The notes beneath the pieces are model-generated. The model was not told where the DNA came from, ran no database searches, and saw nothing but the letters and a program-made list of their open reading frames with translations. Shown here one piece after another: positions 44,688 through 56,780 of a stretch of 64,000 nt of DNA; positions within the stretch are counted from its first letter, which is position 1, and every line of letters begins with the position of its first letter. The position numbers and the translations under genes were made by a program. The stretch comes from Ferribacterium limneticum (GTDB lineage: Bacteria > Pseudomonadota > Gammaproteobacteria > Burkholderiales > Rhodocyclaceae). The stretch is from the NCBI RefSeq assembly GCF_020510565.1, contig NZ_CP075189.1, forward strand, positions 1,968,501 through 2,032,500. The letters are read 5' to 3'.

Positions 44688-46061
44688 ATGCCTGCAAATT
44701 CTCCTGTTCAATTTACCTTGCCCGCCCTGGCCGGCTTGAAGCTCTCCGAATTGATTTCGGCGCTCAGTCATGCGCTCGACATTACCGAAGGGCAGCCGGA
44801 AGGCCATTGCGTGCGTTGTTGCTGGATCGGCATGCACATCGGCCGCCGTCTCGGGCTCGGCGACGACGATCTGTGGATTCTCTACTACACCTTGCTGCTC
44901 AAGGATCTGGGCTGCAGCAGCAACGCGGCGCGCATTTGCGAGCTGTACCTGACCGACGACCTGAGCTTCAAACGCGATTTCAAGAGGGTCGGCGACAGCC
45001 TGCCCAGGGTGCTCCAGTTCGTGCTCAGCCATACCGGACTGAGGGCGCCGCTGGCCGAGCGTTTCCGCAGCGTCATGACGATCATGCGCGATGGCGAACA
45101 GATCGCCACCGAGTTGATCGCCACGCGCTGCCAGCGGGGTGCCGAAATCGCCCGCCTGCTGCGTTTTCCTGAGAGCGTGTCGGCTGGCATCTACAGCCTG
45201 GACGAGCATTTCAACGGTCAGGGCAAGCCGCATGGGCTGGCTGGAGAAGCGATTCCGCTCTATTCGCGCATTGCGCTGCTGGCTCAGGTGATTGACGTTT
45301 TTCATACCTCGGGCGGCCCGCAGGCGGCTTTCGACGAGGTTCGCCAGCGCGTCGGTGGCTGGTTCGATCCCGCTCTGGTTCAGGCATTCGAGCAACTGGC
45401 AGGCGACGACGCTTTCTGGAAAACACTGGCTTCGCCCGAGGTCATGACGGCGGTGCTGGCGCTCGAGCCGGCCGGGCATGTCGTGGCGCTCGACGACGAT
45501 TATCTCGACGACATTGCCGCCGCTTTCGGCCAGGTTGTCGACTCGAAGAGCCCCTACACCAGCGGGCATAGCACGCGGGTTGCGCTCTATGCCGACCTGA
45601 TCGCCGAAACGCTCGGTCTGGCGGCGGACCGTCGGCGCTGGCTTAAGCGCGGCGCACTGCTTCACGATGTCGGCAAGCTCGGCGTCAGCAACAGTGTGCT
45701 CGACAAGCCCGGCAAGCTCGATGACGAGGAGTGGGAGGCGGTCAAGGCGCACGCCATGTACACCGAAACGATCCTCTCGCGCATCGATGCCTTTACCGAA
45801 CTGGCGCAGGTGTCGGCCGCCCATCACGAGCGCTTCGACGGCAAGGGCTATCCGCGCGGCGTAATGGCGAAAGATATCTGCCTCGAAACGCGGATCATCA
45901 CGACGGCCGATATTTTCGATGCGATCACCGCCGAACGCCCGTATCGCGGCGCTGTGCCGATTCCCAAGACACTCGAAATCATGGCCGAGAATGTCGGCAC
46001 GGCCATCGACGCGAAATGTTTTGACGCGCTGAAACAGGCACTTGCCCGCCTGCCGTCCTGA
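44688..46061 (+). CDS. HD-GYP domain phosphodiesterase with N-terminal degenerate HD domain
   Basis: 457 residues from ATG 44688; TTG 44667 is an alternative. Residues ~15-200 resemble an HD fold with HCVRCCWIGMHIG and LLLKDLG, where the normal HD pair has become KD. Residues ~270-450 are a canonical HD-GYP: HSTRVALYADLIAE, LLHDVGKLGV (HD intact), HHERFDGKGYPRG (HHE and GYP box) and ADIFDAITAERPYR. HD-GYP enzymes hydrolyse c-di-GMP to GMP. No sensor or receiver domain. First core gene to the right of the island, followed by rimO. Confidence 0.9.
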   Translation: MPANSPVQFTLPALAGLKLSELISALSHALDITEGQPEGHCVRCCWIGMHIGRRLGLGDDDLWILYYTLLLKDLGCSSNAARICELYLTDDLSFKRDFKRVGDSLPRVLQFVLSHTGLRAPLAERFRSVMTIMRDGEQIATELIATRCQRGAEIARLLRFPESVSAGIYSLDEHFNGQGKPHGLAGEAIPLYSRIALLAQVIDVFHTSGGPQAAFDEVRQRVGGWFDPALVQAFEQLAGDDAFWKTLASPEVMTAVLALEPAGHVVALDDDYLDDIAAAFGQVVDSKSPYTSGHSTRVALYADLIAETLGLAADRRRWLKRGALLHDVGKLGVSNSVLDKPGKLDDEEWEAVKAHAMYTETILSRIDAFTELAQVSAAHHERFDGKGYPRGVMAKDICLETRIITTADIFDAITAERPYRGAVPIPKTLEIMAENVGTAIDAKCFDALKQALARLPS

Positions 46062-46117
46062 GAGCCTGTAAAATACGCCCTTTGTTCGCCGGCCAGTCCG
46101 GATAAGGTTTCCATCGC

Positions 46118-47449
46118 ATGACTATTCAGCAAAAAGTGCCGACCGTCGGCTTCGTTTCCCTCGGCTGTCCGAAGGCTTCTTCGGATGCCGAGCGCATCCT
46201 GACCAAGCTGCGCGCCGAAGGCTACGAGATTTCACCGAGCTACGATAATTCCGATCTCGTCATCGTCAATACCTGCGGCTTCATCGATGCCGCGGTGGAA
46301 GAGTCGCTCGATGCCATCGGCGAGGCCCTTAACGAGAACGGCAAGGTCATCGTCACCGGCTGCCTCGGCGCCAAGGGCGACATCGTGCAATCGACGCATC
46401 CGGCAGTGCTCGCCGTGACCGGCCCGCACGCGGCCGACGAAGTCATGAGCTACGTTCATGCCCATCTGCCGAAACCGCACGACCCGTATTCCGACCTCGT
46501 GCCGCCACAGGGCGTTCGCCTGACGCCGGATCACTTCGCTTACCTGAAAATTTCCGAAGGCTGCAACCATAGCTGTACCTTCTGCATCATCCCGTCGCTG
46601 CGCGGCCCGTTGGTTTCGCGGCCGGTTGGCGATGTGTTGGCCGAGGCTGAAAACCTGGCCCGGGCTGGCGTGAAGGAAATTCTCGTCATTTCGCAGGATA
46701 CGTCCGCCTACGGCGTCGACCTCAAATACCGCACGGCTTTCTGGGGCGGCAAGCCGGTCAAGTCGCGGTTGAAAGAGTTGTGCGAGGCGCTTGCCAGCTT
46801 CGGTATCTGGGTCCGCCTGCACTACGTTTACCCGTATCCGTCGGTCGATGACGTCATCCCGCTCATGGCCGAAGGCAAGATCCTGCCTTACCTCGATGTG
46901 CCTTTCCAGCACGCCAGCCCGACCATTCTCAAGGCGATGAAGCGGCCGGCCTCGGCCGAAAATACGCTCGAACGCATCGCCAAGTGGCGCGAAATCTGCC
47001 CGGAAATCGTCATTCGCTCGACCTTCATCACCGGCTTCCCGGGCGAAACGGACGAGGATTTCGATCAGCTGATCCAGTTCCTGGAAGACGCCAAGCTCGA
47101 TCGTGTCGGCGCCTTTGCCTACTCGCCGGTCGAAGGCGCCAAGGCCAACGAACTGGCAGGCCTGCCGCCGGAAGATGTGCGCGAAGACCGTAGACGCTGG
47201 CTCATGCAGGTTCAGGAAGACATTTCCGCCGCCAAGCTCGAAGCCAAGATCGATACGGTCATTCAGGTGCTGGTCGATGCCGTCGATGAGGAAGGCACGA
47301 TTGCCCGCTCCAAGGCCGATGCCCCGGAAATCGATGGCGTGGTTTACATCGACGGTCATTTCGATGCCGAGCCGGGTGACTTCCTGATGGTCAAGGTTAT
47401 CGACGCCGATCACCACGACCTCTACGCCCAGCCGGTCGGGCCGGGCTGA
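46118..47449 (+). CDS. rimO: Ribosomal protein S12 methylthiotransferase RimO
   Basis: 443 residues, normal length. N-terminal UPF0004 domain with [23 protein letters not shown] and VTGCLG (three cluster-binding Cys), radical-SAM core [11 protein letters not shown] (~res 150, CxxxCxxC), QDTSAYG, and a C-terminal TRAM domain (~375-443). It adds a beta-methylthio group to an Asp of ribosomal protein S12. Good match throughout. Confidence 0.97.
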   Translation: MTIQQKVPTVGFVSLGCPKASSDAERILTKLRAEGYEISPSYDNSDLVIVNTCGFIDAAVEESLDAIGEALNENGKVIVTGCLGAKGDIVQSTHPAVLAVTGPHAADEVMSYVHAHLPKPHDPYSDLVPPQGVRLTPDHFAYLKISEGCNHSCTFCIIPSLRGPLVSRPVGDVLAEAENLARAGVKEILVISQDTSAYGVDLKYRTAFWGGKPVKSRLKELCEALASFGIWVRLHYVYPYPSVDDVIPLMAEGKILPYLDVPFQHASPTILKAMKRPASAENTLERIAKWREICPEIVIRSTFITGFPGETDEDFDQLIQFLEDAKLDRVGAFAYSPVEGAKANELAGLPPEDVREDRRRWLMQVQEDISAAKLEAKIDTVIQVLVDAVDEEGTIARSKADAPEIDGVVYIDGHFDAEPGDFLMVKVIDADHHDLYAQPVGPG

Positions 47450-47455
47450 TCTGTC

Positions 47456-48322
47456 GTGGCCCGGCCGCGTCTCGGCATCGCCCTTGGTTCCGGCTCGGCG
47501 CGCGGCTGGGCGCATATCGGCGTGTTGCGCGCCCTGCAGGACGCCGGCATCGAGCCTGATGTCGTCTGCGGCACTTCGATCGGCGCCTTCGTCGGCGCCG
47601 CCTACGCCTCCGGCGATCTCGACAAGCTTGAGGCCTGGGCCGGCGGACTGAGCCGGAGCGACGTACTCGGCTTCTTCGATGTCAGCCTGACCGGCGGGCT
47701 GATCAAGGGGGCAAAGCTGCTCGATTTTGCCTCGACCTCCTTCCTTGATAACACTTTCGCCGATCTCGACCGGCCCTTCGCCTGCGTTGCCACCGATTTG
47801 GCGACGGGGCGCGAAATCTGGTTGCGCGAGGGCTCGGTGACCGATGCGGTACGTGCTTCAATCGCACTGCCCGGCCTGTTTTCGCCGCAATTGCTCGACG
47901 GGCGTTTCCTGGTTGATGGTGGCCTGGTCAATCCGGTGCCGGTTTCGCTGTGCCGGGTGCTCGACGCCGAAGTGGTGATCGCCGTCGATCTTGGCATGGA
48001 CATCCTGACCACGCTGCAGCGGCGCAACGGCAAGCCGGTCATGGCCAGCGGGGGCTGGCGCAATGCCGTCGGTCGCTGGTTTGGTGGTGGTGAGGAGAGG
48101 CCGGTTCAGCCTTCGCTCGCCGACGTGGTGAGCAACAGCATTGCCATCATGCAGGGCCGCATCTCGCGTTCGCGCCTGGCTGGCGAGCCGGCCGACGTGC
48201 TGATCACGCCGCGCCTCGGGCAGCTCAACCTGCTCGACTACCATCGTGCCGGCGAAGCCATTGCTGCCGGGCGCAAGGCCACTGAACACATGCTGCCGCT
48301 CCTGCATTCGCTGCTCGATTGA
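47456..48322 (+). CDS. Patatin-like phospholipase, RssA family
   Basis: 288 residues from GTG 47456, 6 bp after rimO. Oxyanion motif GSGSARGWAHIGVL (~res 11), nucleophile Ser in GTSIGA (GxSxG, ~41), catalytic Asp in DGGLVNPVPV (~158). Catalytic Ser-Asp dyad complete. RssA-type hydrolases act in the cytosol or at the inner membrane; substrate unknown. Confidence 0.92.
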   Translation: MARPRLGIALGSGSARGWAHIGVLRALQDAGIEPDVVCGTSIGAFVGAAYASGDLDKLEAWAGGLSRSDVLGFFDVSLTGGLIKGAKLLDFASTSFLDNTFADLDRPFACVATDLATGREIWLREGSVTDAVRASIALPGLFSPQLLDGRFLVDGGLVNPVPVSLCRVLDAEVVIAVDLGMDILTTLQRRNGKPVMASGGWRNAVGRWFGGGEERPVQPSLADVVSNSIAIMQGRISRSRLAGEPADVLITPRLGQLNLLDYHRAGEAIAAGRKATEHMLPLLHSLLD

Positions 48323-48329
48323 AAACGCC

Positions 48330-49721
48330 ATGCGTGATTCCCTGATCGATCAACTCGCCGCTCTCGTCGGCCCGGCCCAGGTACTGACCGAGCCGGCCGA
48401 CATTGCACCCTTCGTCACCGACTGGCGTGGCCGTTACCGTGGTGCGGCGCGATGCGTCGTCCGCCCCGGCAATACTGCCGAGGTGGCGGCGGTCGTCAAG
48501 GCCTGCGTCGCAGCCGGCGTGGCCATCGTGCCGCAGGGCGGCAACACCAGCCTGTGCGGCGCGGCAACGCCGGACGACTCGGGTGGGGCGGTGGTTGTCA
48601 GTTTGAGCCGCCTGAACCGCATTCTCACGGTCGACCGGAAAAACAGCACGATTTCAGTAGAAGCCGGCTGCACGCTGGCCGCCGTCCAGGAGGCCGCACG
48701 CGCTGCCGACCGGCTCTTTCCGTTGGCCCTGGCGTCGGAAGGGACGTGCCAGATCGGCGGCAACCTGTCGACCAACGCTGGCGGCGTCCAGGTCCTGCGC
48801 TACGGCAATACCCGCGAACTGACGCTCGGCCTCGAAGTTGTTCTCGCCAACGGCGACATCTGGAACGGTATGCGCGGCCTGCGCAAGGACAACACCGGCT
48901 ATGACCTCAAGCAGTTATTCATCGGCGCCGAGGGCACGCTGGGCATCATCACCGGCGCCGTGCTCAAGCTTTTTCCGCTGCCCAAAACGCAGGTCACCTG
49001 CTGGCTGAACGTCGCTTCACCGACTGCTGCGGTCGACCTGCTGAATTCGGCAAAAACCGCTTTCGACGCCCAACTGACGGCCTTCGAGCTGGTTTCGGAA
49101 ACGGCGCTCGGGCTGGTTCTCAAGAACATCCCCGCTACCGTCCGGCCAAGTGCCGGCTCACCTTGGTACGTGCTGGCCGAGTTCTCCGAGGTCGATCTGG
49201 CCGCCGTCGAAGCCTGGCTGGACAGGTGTCTGGAGGCGGGCGAGGTCAGCGACGGCGTCGTCGCGCAATCGGAAACGCAGGCGAAAAAGCTGTGGGCGTT
49301 GCGCGAAAACATTTCCGAGGCGCAGAAAATCGAGGGCATCAGCATCAAGCACGACGTTTCGGTGCCGGTATCGGGTATCCCGGAGTTTCTGGCGACGGCT
49401 GATGCGGCGCTGGCCAGGGCCTTCCCCGGCATCCGCGTGGTTGCCTTCGGCCATGTTGGCGACGGCAACCTGCATTACAACCTGTCGAAGGCCGATGCCC
49501 ACGACAACGAAGCCTTCCTCGCCAGCGAGCCCGAGGTGCATCGCCTCGTTCATGACACGGTGCACGCGTTGAACGGCTCGATTTCGGCCGAGCATGGCAT
49601 CGGCCAGCTCAAGCGTGAGGAAATCCGGCGCTACAAGAGCGAGGTCGAGATCGCGCTCATGCGTTCGCTCAAGCAGGCGCTCGATCCGCGCGGCCTCATG
49701 AATCCCGGCAAGGTGCTCTGA
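48330..49721 (+). CDS. FAD-binding oxidoreductase (GlcD/D-2-hydroxyacid dehydrogenase family)
   Basis: 463 residues from ATG 48330. FAD_binding_4 domain (~35-215): VRPGNTAEVAAVV, PQGGNTSLCGAA, GGNLSTNAGGVQVLRYGN, IGAEGTLGIIT. FAD-oxidase C-terminal domain (~220-463) with HVGDGNLHYN (metal/substrate His) and SAEHGIGQLKREEI. Family members oxidise D-lactate, glycolate or D-2-hydroxyglutarate. A 30-bp segment at 48626-48656 weakly resembles the dispersed element on the minus strand but encodes a normal family sequence. Confidence 0.92.
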   Translation: MRDSLIDQLAALVGPAQVLTEPADIAPFVTDWRGRYRGAARCVVRPGNTAEVAAVVKACVAAGVAIVPQGGNTSLCGAATPDDSGGAVVVSLSRLNRILTVDRKNSTISVEAGCTLAAVQEAARAADRLFPLALASEGTCQIGGNLSTNAGGVQVLRYGNTRELTLGLEVVLANGDIWNGMRGLRKDNTGYDLKQLFIGAEGTLGIITGAVLKLFPLPKTQVTCWLNVASPTAAVDLLNSAKTAFDAQLTAFELVSETALGLVLKNIPATVRPSAGSPWYVLAEFSEVDLAAVEAWLDRCLEAGEVSDGVVAQSETQAKKLWALRENISEAQKIEGISIKHDVSVPVSGIPEFLATADAALARAFPGIRVVAFGHVGDGNLHYNLSKADAHDNEAFLASEPEVHRLVHDTVHALNGSISAEHGIGQLKREEIRRYKSEVEIALMRSLKQALDPRGLMNPGKVL

Positions 49722-49731
49722 GGCTGCCGGC

Positions 49732-51069
49732 TCAGACGTCCTTCAACCCGAAGGGAACGACGAAACTGAAGCGGCTGCCGATACCGACTTCGCTTTCTAT
49801 CCTGAGTTTGCCACCCATCAATTCGACCAGCTTGCGGGCGATCGGCAGGCCGATGCCGGTGCCGCCATGGCGCCGGGTAGCCGATCCGTCCGCCTGAACG
49901 AAAAGGCCATCGAGTGCGGCGATTTTTTCGGCCGGGATGCCGGGGCCGGTGTCGCTGATGGCGAACTCGATATTGACCGTGCTTGTCGATTGCTCATGAA
50001 TGCGGGCGGTCAGCGTGATGTGGCCGCGTTCCGTGAATTTGATCGCATTGTCGGCCAGTTGCGCGAATGCCTGCAGCAGCAGCGAGATGTCGCCCTTGAC
50101 GACCTGCGGCAGGTTCTCGTCGAATTGTTCCAGCAAGTCCAGGCCTTTGGTCGTGCAGGCATTGAAGTAGTTGGCATGCAGGCTGGCGCCCAGATCGCTC
50201 AGGGCAAAAGGCGTCGGATTTGGCTTGATGTGCCCGGCCTCCAGCGCCGAAAGCTGAATCAGATCGTTGATCAGCAATAGCAAATCGCTGGCTGACTCGC
50301 GCAACGGGGTCAGCAGCTCACGCTGTGGCTCGGTCAGCGGCTCAAGGTCAAGCAGCTCCGACAAGCCCATGATGCCGTTCATCGGTGTACGCAATTCGTG
50401 GCTGATATTGGCCAGGAACTCGGTCTTGGCGCGGTCGGAGCGTTCGGCCAGTTCGCGGGCATGGTCGAGGTTGTCGAGCAGGCCATCTTTTTCATGCTCG
50501 AGCCGGAAGGTGTCGTGCAGCGTGCTGTGGAAGAAGTCGACGCTGCGCGTTACGGCCAGCAGGAACAGGAGCGACATGACGGTGAATGCGATGTGCAACG
50601 GGTCGCTGCCGAAGGCGCCGAAAGCCACGGCAAGGGCGACCGGCCACGCGTAGCTGCGGAAAATGAGCCGGTCGGCGGCCAGGATGGGCACGGCGCCGGC
50701 GATCATGCCGGACATGACGAAGCCGGCAAACAGTTGCAGCTGGGTATTGCCTTGCGACATGAGGAGCAGGGCGCCGCCGGCCCAGACGATGCCCGCCGCG
50801 GTTGCGCTCAGGCGGGCTCGCCGGTGCCACTTGAAGGCGTCGGCCGCCCTTTTTGCCGGGGTTTCTCGCCGGTAGATGATGGCCTGGTTGATCCGTATTC
50901 CGGCTATCACGATGGCCGCCAGCCACCAGCCATAAATGGTCGTATTGTCGATCAGAGACGTGGCAACCCAGGTCAGCATCGAGGCATTGATGAGCGAAAC
51001 GATCTGCCCGAGCAGGACATTTCGATAGAGCAGTTCGACTCTTCGGCCGAGGACGAAGGGTTCCGTCAA
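49732..51069 (-). CDS. Membrane sensor histidine kinase
   Basis: 445 residues. About five to six hydrophobic segments in residues 15-180 (e.g. [35 protein letters not shown]), HisKA (~215-280; [20 protein letters not shown] with phospho-His), HATPase_c (~325-440; [27 protein letters not shown]). No receiver domain or adjacent regulator, so an orphan kinase. Overlaps the hslO stop by 4 bp, so it is the downstream gene of the arsC-like/hslO/kinase unit. Confidence 0.9.
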   Translation of the reverse strand: MTEPFVLGRRVELLYRNVLLGQIVSLINASMLTWVATSLIDNTTIYGWWLAAIVIAGIRINQAIIYRRETPAKRAADAFKWHRRARLSATAAGIVWAGGALLLMSQGNTQLQLFAGFVMSGMIAGAVPILAADRLIFRSYAWPVALAVAFGAFGSDPLHIAFTVMSLLFLLAVTRSVDFFHSTLHDTFRLEHEKDGLLDNLDHARELAERSDRAKTEFLANISHELRTPMNGIMGLSELLDLEPLTEPQRELLTPLRESASDLLLLINDLIQLSALEAGHIKPNPTPFALSDLGASLHANYFNACTTKGLDLLEQFDENLPQVVKGDISLLLQAFAQLADNAIKFTERGHITLTARIHEQSTSTVNIEFAISDTGPGIPAEKIAALDGLFVQADGSATRRHGGTGIGLPIARKLVELMGGKLRIESEVGIGSRFSFVVPFGLKDV

Positions 51070-51947
51070 TGCAGTGCCTTGCCTTCGCTGATGGCGAACA
51101 GCGCGGCGACATCGTCGGCGCTGAAGTGATAGTCGCGGTTGCAGATGTCGTCCCGGATGACGATTTCACCGTGTTCGGCGAGGATAGCCTCGGCATCGGC
51201 ATGGCCCAGGCTGCGGATCATGTCGGCGACCTTGTTGCGGTCTTCCGGGCAGTGGTAGGCCACCGGGCGCGGATCGTAGAGGCGGATGCCGTGTTCCGCC
51301 ATGTCTTCGTGGAAGAGGCGGCCGAGCAGGCTTTCGGTGTCGAGTTCGAGCAACTCGGCCGGCTTGACCGTGGCGGCCAGCTGGGTGATGCGTTGCCAGC
51401 CATCCTGGTCGTGGTGGTCGGCTGCCGGCAGTTTCTGCAGGAACAGGCAGGCTGCGGCCTTGGGCGCGGCCGTGGCAAAGAGGCGCGACGGTTGTTGTTC
51501 GGATTGTTCAAGGTAATGCTCGAAAATCGTCGCAATGCTGTCGCCGACCATGGGTACGTAGCTTTGGTAGGGCTGGCGGGCTTCCGGCATGTCGAGGCTC
51601 ATCATGAGCTGGCCGCCCTGATGGGCGCCGAGCAGTTCGGGTACCGGCGCCGGCAGCACCACCGGGTTGCTGCGCGCCATGCCGCGCATCTGCAATTGTT
51701 CGTTGCAATCCATGACCAGCAGCTGAATCGGGCCGTTGCCGCGCAATTGCAGGGTCAGGCGGCCGGGCTGCTTGAGCTGGCCGGCAATCAGGGCGGTGAC
51801 GGCGGCTGTTTCACCGAGCAACTGGGCGACGGTCGGCTGGTAGTCGCGGCCGGCCTGCATTTGCTGCCAGGCGTCGCCGAGATAGACGACGGCACCGCGA
51901 ATGTCGAGACCTTCGAAGATGAAGCGCTGGACGAAACTGTCGCTCAT
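51066..51947 (-). CDS. hslO: Hsp33-family chaperonin with incomplete zinc centre
   Basis: 293 residues from ATG 51947; the frame is open further up but overlaps the ArsC-like gene. The whole Hsp33 fold is present: [39 protein letters not shown]. The C-terminal redox switch normally holds CxC and CxxC binding one zinc. Here the first reads HCPEDRNK and the second RDDICNRDY, so only one Cys of each pair is left. The protein should thus not bind zinc with four Cys, and oxidative activation must differ or be lost. Coupled to the ArsC-like gene by a 4-bp overlap. Confidence 0.9.
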   Translation of the reverse strand: MSDSFVQRFIFEGLDIRGAVVYLGDAWQQMQAGRDYQPTVAQLLGETAAVTALIAGQLKQPGRLTLQLRGNGPIQLLVMDCNEQLQMRGMARSNPVVLPAPVPELLGAHQGGQLMMSLDMPEARQPYQSYVPMVGDSIATIFEHYLEQSEQQPSRLFATAAPKAAACLFLQKLPAADHHDQDGWQRITQLAATVKPAELLELDTESLLGRLFHEDMAEHGIRLYDPRPVAYHCPEDRNKVADMIRSLGHADAEAILAEHGEIVIRDDICNRDYHFSADDVAALFAISEGKALH

Positions 51948-52288
51948 TTGAGCTGCTCCGCGTAGTTTTCCGGCGTGAAGCCGACGATGAGTTGTTTGCC
52001 GTTGTCGAGCACCGGTCGCTTGATCAGGCTCGGATACTGCGCCATCAATTTGAGGGCTTTTGGCTCGTCGACCGCAGAACGTTCGTCGTCGCTGAGCTTT
52101 CTCCACATCAGGCCGCGCGTGTTGAGCAGCTTTTCCCAACCGGCCCGGGCGTTCCAGTCCGGCAGATTCGCCTCGGCGACGCCGACCTTCTTGTAATCGA
52201 TGAATTCATAGGCGACACCGTTGTCGGTCAGCCAGTTCATGGCCTTCTTCATGGTGTCGCAGTTCTTGATGCCAAAGACCTTGATCAT
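51944..52288 (-). CDS. ArsC/Spx-family reductase (YffB-like)
   Basis: 114 residues from ATG 52288. MIKVFGIKNCDTMKKAMNWL has the single N-terminal Cys of the ArsC/YffB family, with RPVLDNGKQLIVGF near the end. YffB-like proteins have a thioredoxin-type fold and are thought to be glutathione-dependent thiol reductases. It overlaps hslO by 4 bp, a sensible redox-stress pairing. Confidence 0.9.
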   Translation of the reverse strand: MIKVFGIKNCDTMKKAMNWLTDNGVAYEFIDYKKVGVAEANLPDWNARAGWEKLLNTRGLMWRKLSDDERSAVDEPKALKLMAQYPSLIKRPVLDNGKQLIVGFTPENYAEQLK

Positions 52289-52341
52289 GACGGCGGATGT
52301 GGTTCGTGGGGAAGGCCGCATGATACCAGCCGAGGCGGGGC

Positions 52342-53679
52342 TTAGCGGAACTCGAAGGCTTCCTGATGGAAGGCGGCGCGCGACAGGCCGCTGCTCTGTA
52401 GCGCCTGGCCGAGGGCCTTGCCCCAGGCGGCCGGGCCGCAGAACCAGACGGTGCTGTTGGGCTGGAGCGTGGCGGCGACTTCCTGCGGCGTGAGCGGGCC
52501 GGTTTTGTCGGTCTGACGGCGATGCAGACGGACGCCGGCGGCGTCGCAGAGGGTTTCCAGATGTTCGGGGAAATCGCCGGCAGCGGCGTTTGGCGTGCAG
52601 TAGAACAGATCGGCCGTGGCTTTCGTTGGCGCCGGGGCGGCGGCCAGTTGCTCGAGGCGGGCGAGGAAGGGCGTAATGCCGATGCCGCCGGCGACCCAGA
52701 CCTGGTGCGGTGCATTCCCACGGTCAACCGGAATTTTGGCCGAAAAATCAAATGCGCCGTAGGGGCCTTCGAGGGTGATCGTTTGGCCGGCCTCGATCAA
52801 GTCCGGGAGCTGGGCGGTGAAATCACCGAGCGCCTTGATGGCCAGGGTCAGCGTACCATCCTGCGCGTTCCATGCCGAGGCGATGGTGAACGGGTGGGCA
52901 CCTTCGCCGCGCGAGCCGAAGTTGGCGAAGAGGAATTGTCCGGCCTGGTGACCGGGCCAGTTCTTTTCGGGACGGCAGATGATTTCAAGCAACTTGCCGT
53001 CGTGCTGGCTGAGCGAAACGATGTCGGCGCGATGCTGGCGCTTGCGGCCGATGCGATTGGTCAGCGAGAGCAGGGCGGGCACAACGCCGGCAGCGGCGAG
53101 GGCGGCGGTCAGCCAGCCGAGCGGACTTTGCCAGAAAGTCGTCGGCATGAGCATCAGGCCATGGAAGGCGCCAGCCAGGAAAACAGCGCCAAAAGCCTTG
53201 TGCACCCAGCGGAAATAGCGGTAGGGAATGCGTTTGACGAGGGCGATGACGACCAGGGCGAGGAGGATGTAGCCGGCCCATTCGCCGACATCCTTGGCCA
53301 GATCGATCCACATGTCGGGTTCGCCACGTGGTCCACGCGGGCCGCGTGGCCCGGTGATCAGGCCAGCCTTGGACAGGTTTTTGGGCAGCCATTCGATCAT
53401 CCAGTGGGTGAAGACGAGGATGCCGGCGCCGATGCCGATGTTTTTGTGCAGGCGGTAAAGCTTGTCGAGGCCGCCGAAACGTTGTTCGAGCCAGGGGGCA
53501 CGCGTGGCGAGCAGCATGCCGGCGCTCATCCACCACAGGGCGAGCAGGCCCGAGAGGATGATCAGTGGTTTGCGCCAGGCCCAGGGGCCTGGGGGATTGG
53601 CGGCGAGGACGTCGGGCAGGGCGAAAATTCCCCACAGGGCGAGGGGGATGAGGGCGAGGTAGAGCAGGGGGCGTTTCAT
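52342..53679 (-). CDS. Ferric reductase-like transmembrane flavoprotein
   Basis: 445 residues. Six hydrophobic segments in ~1-210 with heme-ligand type His (LHKNIG, FTHWMIEWL, HKAFGAVF, AFHGLM), a ferric-reductase domain; FAD-binding barrel (~220-310; GQFLFANF, HPFTIAS) and NAD-binding (~325-445; WVAGGIGITPFLAR, VWFCGPAAWG). It would carry electrons from NAD(P)H across the inner membrane. Two oddities: a collagen-like GPRGPRGPRGEP loop (~109-120), and FDFSAKIPVDRGNA (~310-323) encoded by repeat copy I, inserted between GPYG and the NAD domain. Confidence 0.88.
   Translation of the reverse strand: MKRPLLYLALIPLALWGIFALPDVLAANPPGPWAWRKPLIILSGLLALWWMSAGMLLATRAPWLEQRFGGLDKLYRLHKNIGIGAGILVFTHWMIEWLPKNLSKAGLITGPRGPRGPRGEPDMWIDLAKDVGEWAGYILLALVVIALVKRIPYRYFRWVHKAFGAVFLAGAFHGLMLMPTTFWQSPLGWLTAALAAAGVVPALLSLTNRIGRKRQHRADIVSLSQHDGKLLEIICRPEKNWPGHQAGQFLFANFGSRGEGAHPFTIASAWNAQDGTLTLAIKALGDFTAQLPDLIEAGQTITLEGPYGAFDFSAKIPVDRGNAPHQVWVAGGIGITPFLARLEQLAAAPAPTKATADLFYCTPNAAAGDFPEHLETLCDAAGVRLHRRQTDKTGPLTPQEVAATLQPNSTVWFCGPAAWGKALGQALQSSGLSRAAFHQEAFEFR
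52711..52755 (-). repeat. Dispersed element, copy I (in frame inside reductase gene)
   Basis: Minus strand: GCATTTGATTTTTCGGCC, AAAATT, CCGGTTGACCGTGGGAATGC. Clear match to the consensus on the coding strand of the host gene, between two conserved motifs and without a frame break. Confidence 0.75.
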
Positions 53680-53778
53680 GATGGCAGCGGAATGGCGAGT
53701 TGATGACGTCAGTCTACGTCCTCAGGCGCCATCCCGCTGTCAGTATGCTGTTTCAGGTTGTAAGCAAATGAAACCGGT

Positions 53779-53817
53779 TTTTTGATTTTGGCCCTTTTTT
53801 CCGGTTGACCGTGGCAA
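53779..53817 (+). repeat. Dispersed CGGTTGACCG element, copy J
   Basis: GGTTTTTTGATTTTGGCCC, T-tract, CCGGTTGACCGTGGCAA. It ends exactly at the stop codon of the convergent tex gene (53818), the same arrangement as copy B and gapN. Confidence 0.8.
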
Positions 53818-56139
<2,322 letters not shown>

Positions 56140-56267
56140 GGGTGCGGCAGTGCAGCAAAATTGGGGGGTGCACTATGCGCAATAGTGGTAGAAAATACAA
56201 CCATCACCGCTGGTGGGCACTTGGTGTAGGATATGTTGTTGGCATTCAACTTGAGAGGAGAACAAAA

Positions 56268-56711
56268 ATGAAAATTGAAACCTATTTGTTTGGCGCTGTT
56301 GAGGTTAGCCCGGAAAAAGTCATCAATTTCCCGAGTGGCCTGGTTGGCTTCGAGGAGAGCAAGCGTTTCATGCTGGCCCATGAAGAAGGCAAGGAGCACC
56401 CGGCCACCTTTACGCTGCAATCCCTGGATGATCCGATGCTGGCTTTCCAGATTGTCGACCCGACGACACTCGGCTTCAATTATGAATTGGAGTTGAGCGA
56501 CGCCGAAAATGCCCTGCTGCAGTCGCCTGCTCCCGAGGATGTGTTGGTTATGCAGGTGCTGTTCAAGCAGGACGAAGGCGGCAAGGCGGCGATCACGCCA
56601 AACCTGCGCGCCCCGCTATTGATCAATACCCGGGCACGGGTTGGTTTGCAGAAGGTCATGGAAAACATGCGCCCGAACATCACGCTGTCGAATCTGGCGA
56701 GCTCTGTCTAA
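56268..56711 (+). CDS. fliW: Flagellar assembly factor FliW
   Basis: 147 residues from ATG 56268, AGAGGAG 8 bp upstream. [20 protein letters not shown] and [17 protein letters not shown] are the two conserved FliW blocks. FliW binds flagellin and the regulator CsrA. No csrA or flagellar gene lies within the visible neighbourhood; it is a single-gene unit with its own terminator between tex and an alkylation-repair gene. Confidence 0.95.
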   Translation: MKIETYLFGAVEVSPEKVINFPSGLVGFEESKRFMLAHEEGKEHPATFTLQSLDDPMLAFQIVDPTTLGFNYELELSDAENALLQSPAPEDVLVMQVLFKQDEGGKAAITPNLRAPLLINTRARVGLQKVMENMRPNITLSNLASSV

Positions 56712-56739
56712 AGCGCCTGGCTGTTCAGGTAGTTCCACG

Positions 56740-56770
56740 AAAAGCCACTGTCTGTTGTCAGTGGCTTTTT
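56740..56770 (+). terminator. Intrinsic terminator after fliW
   Basis: AAAAGCCACTG (56740) pairs with CAGTGGCTTTTTT (56759) around TCTGTTGT. Bidirectional; also lies 10 bp from the stop of the convergent alkD-like gene. Confidence 0.9.
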
Positions 56771-56780
56771 TGCGCCTGGG

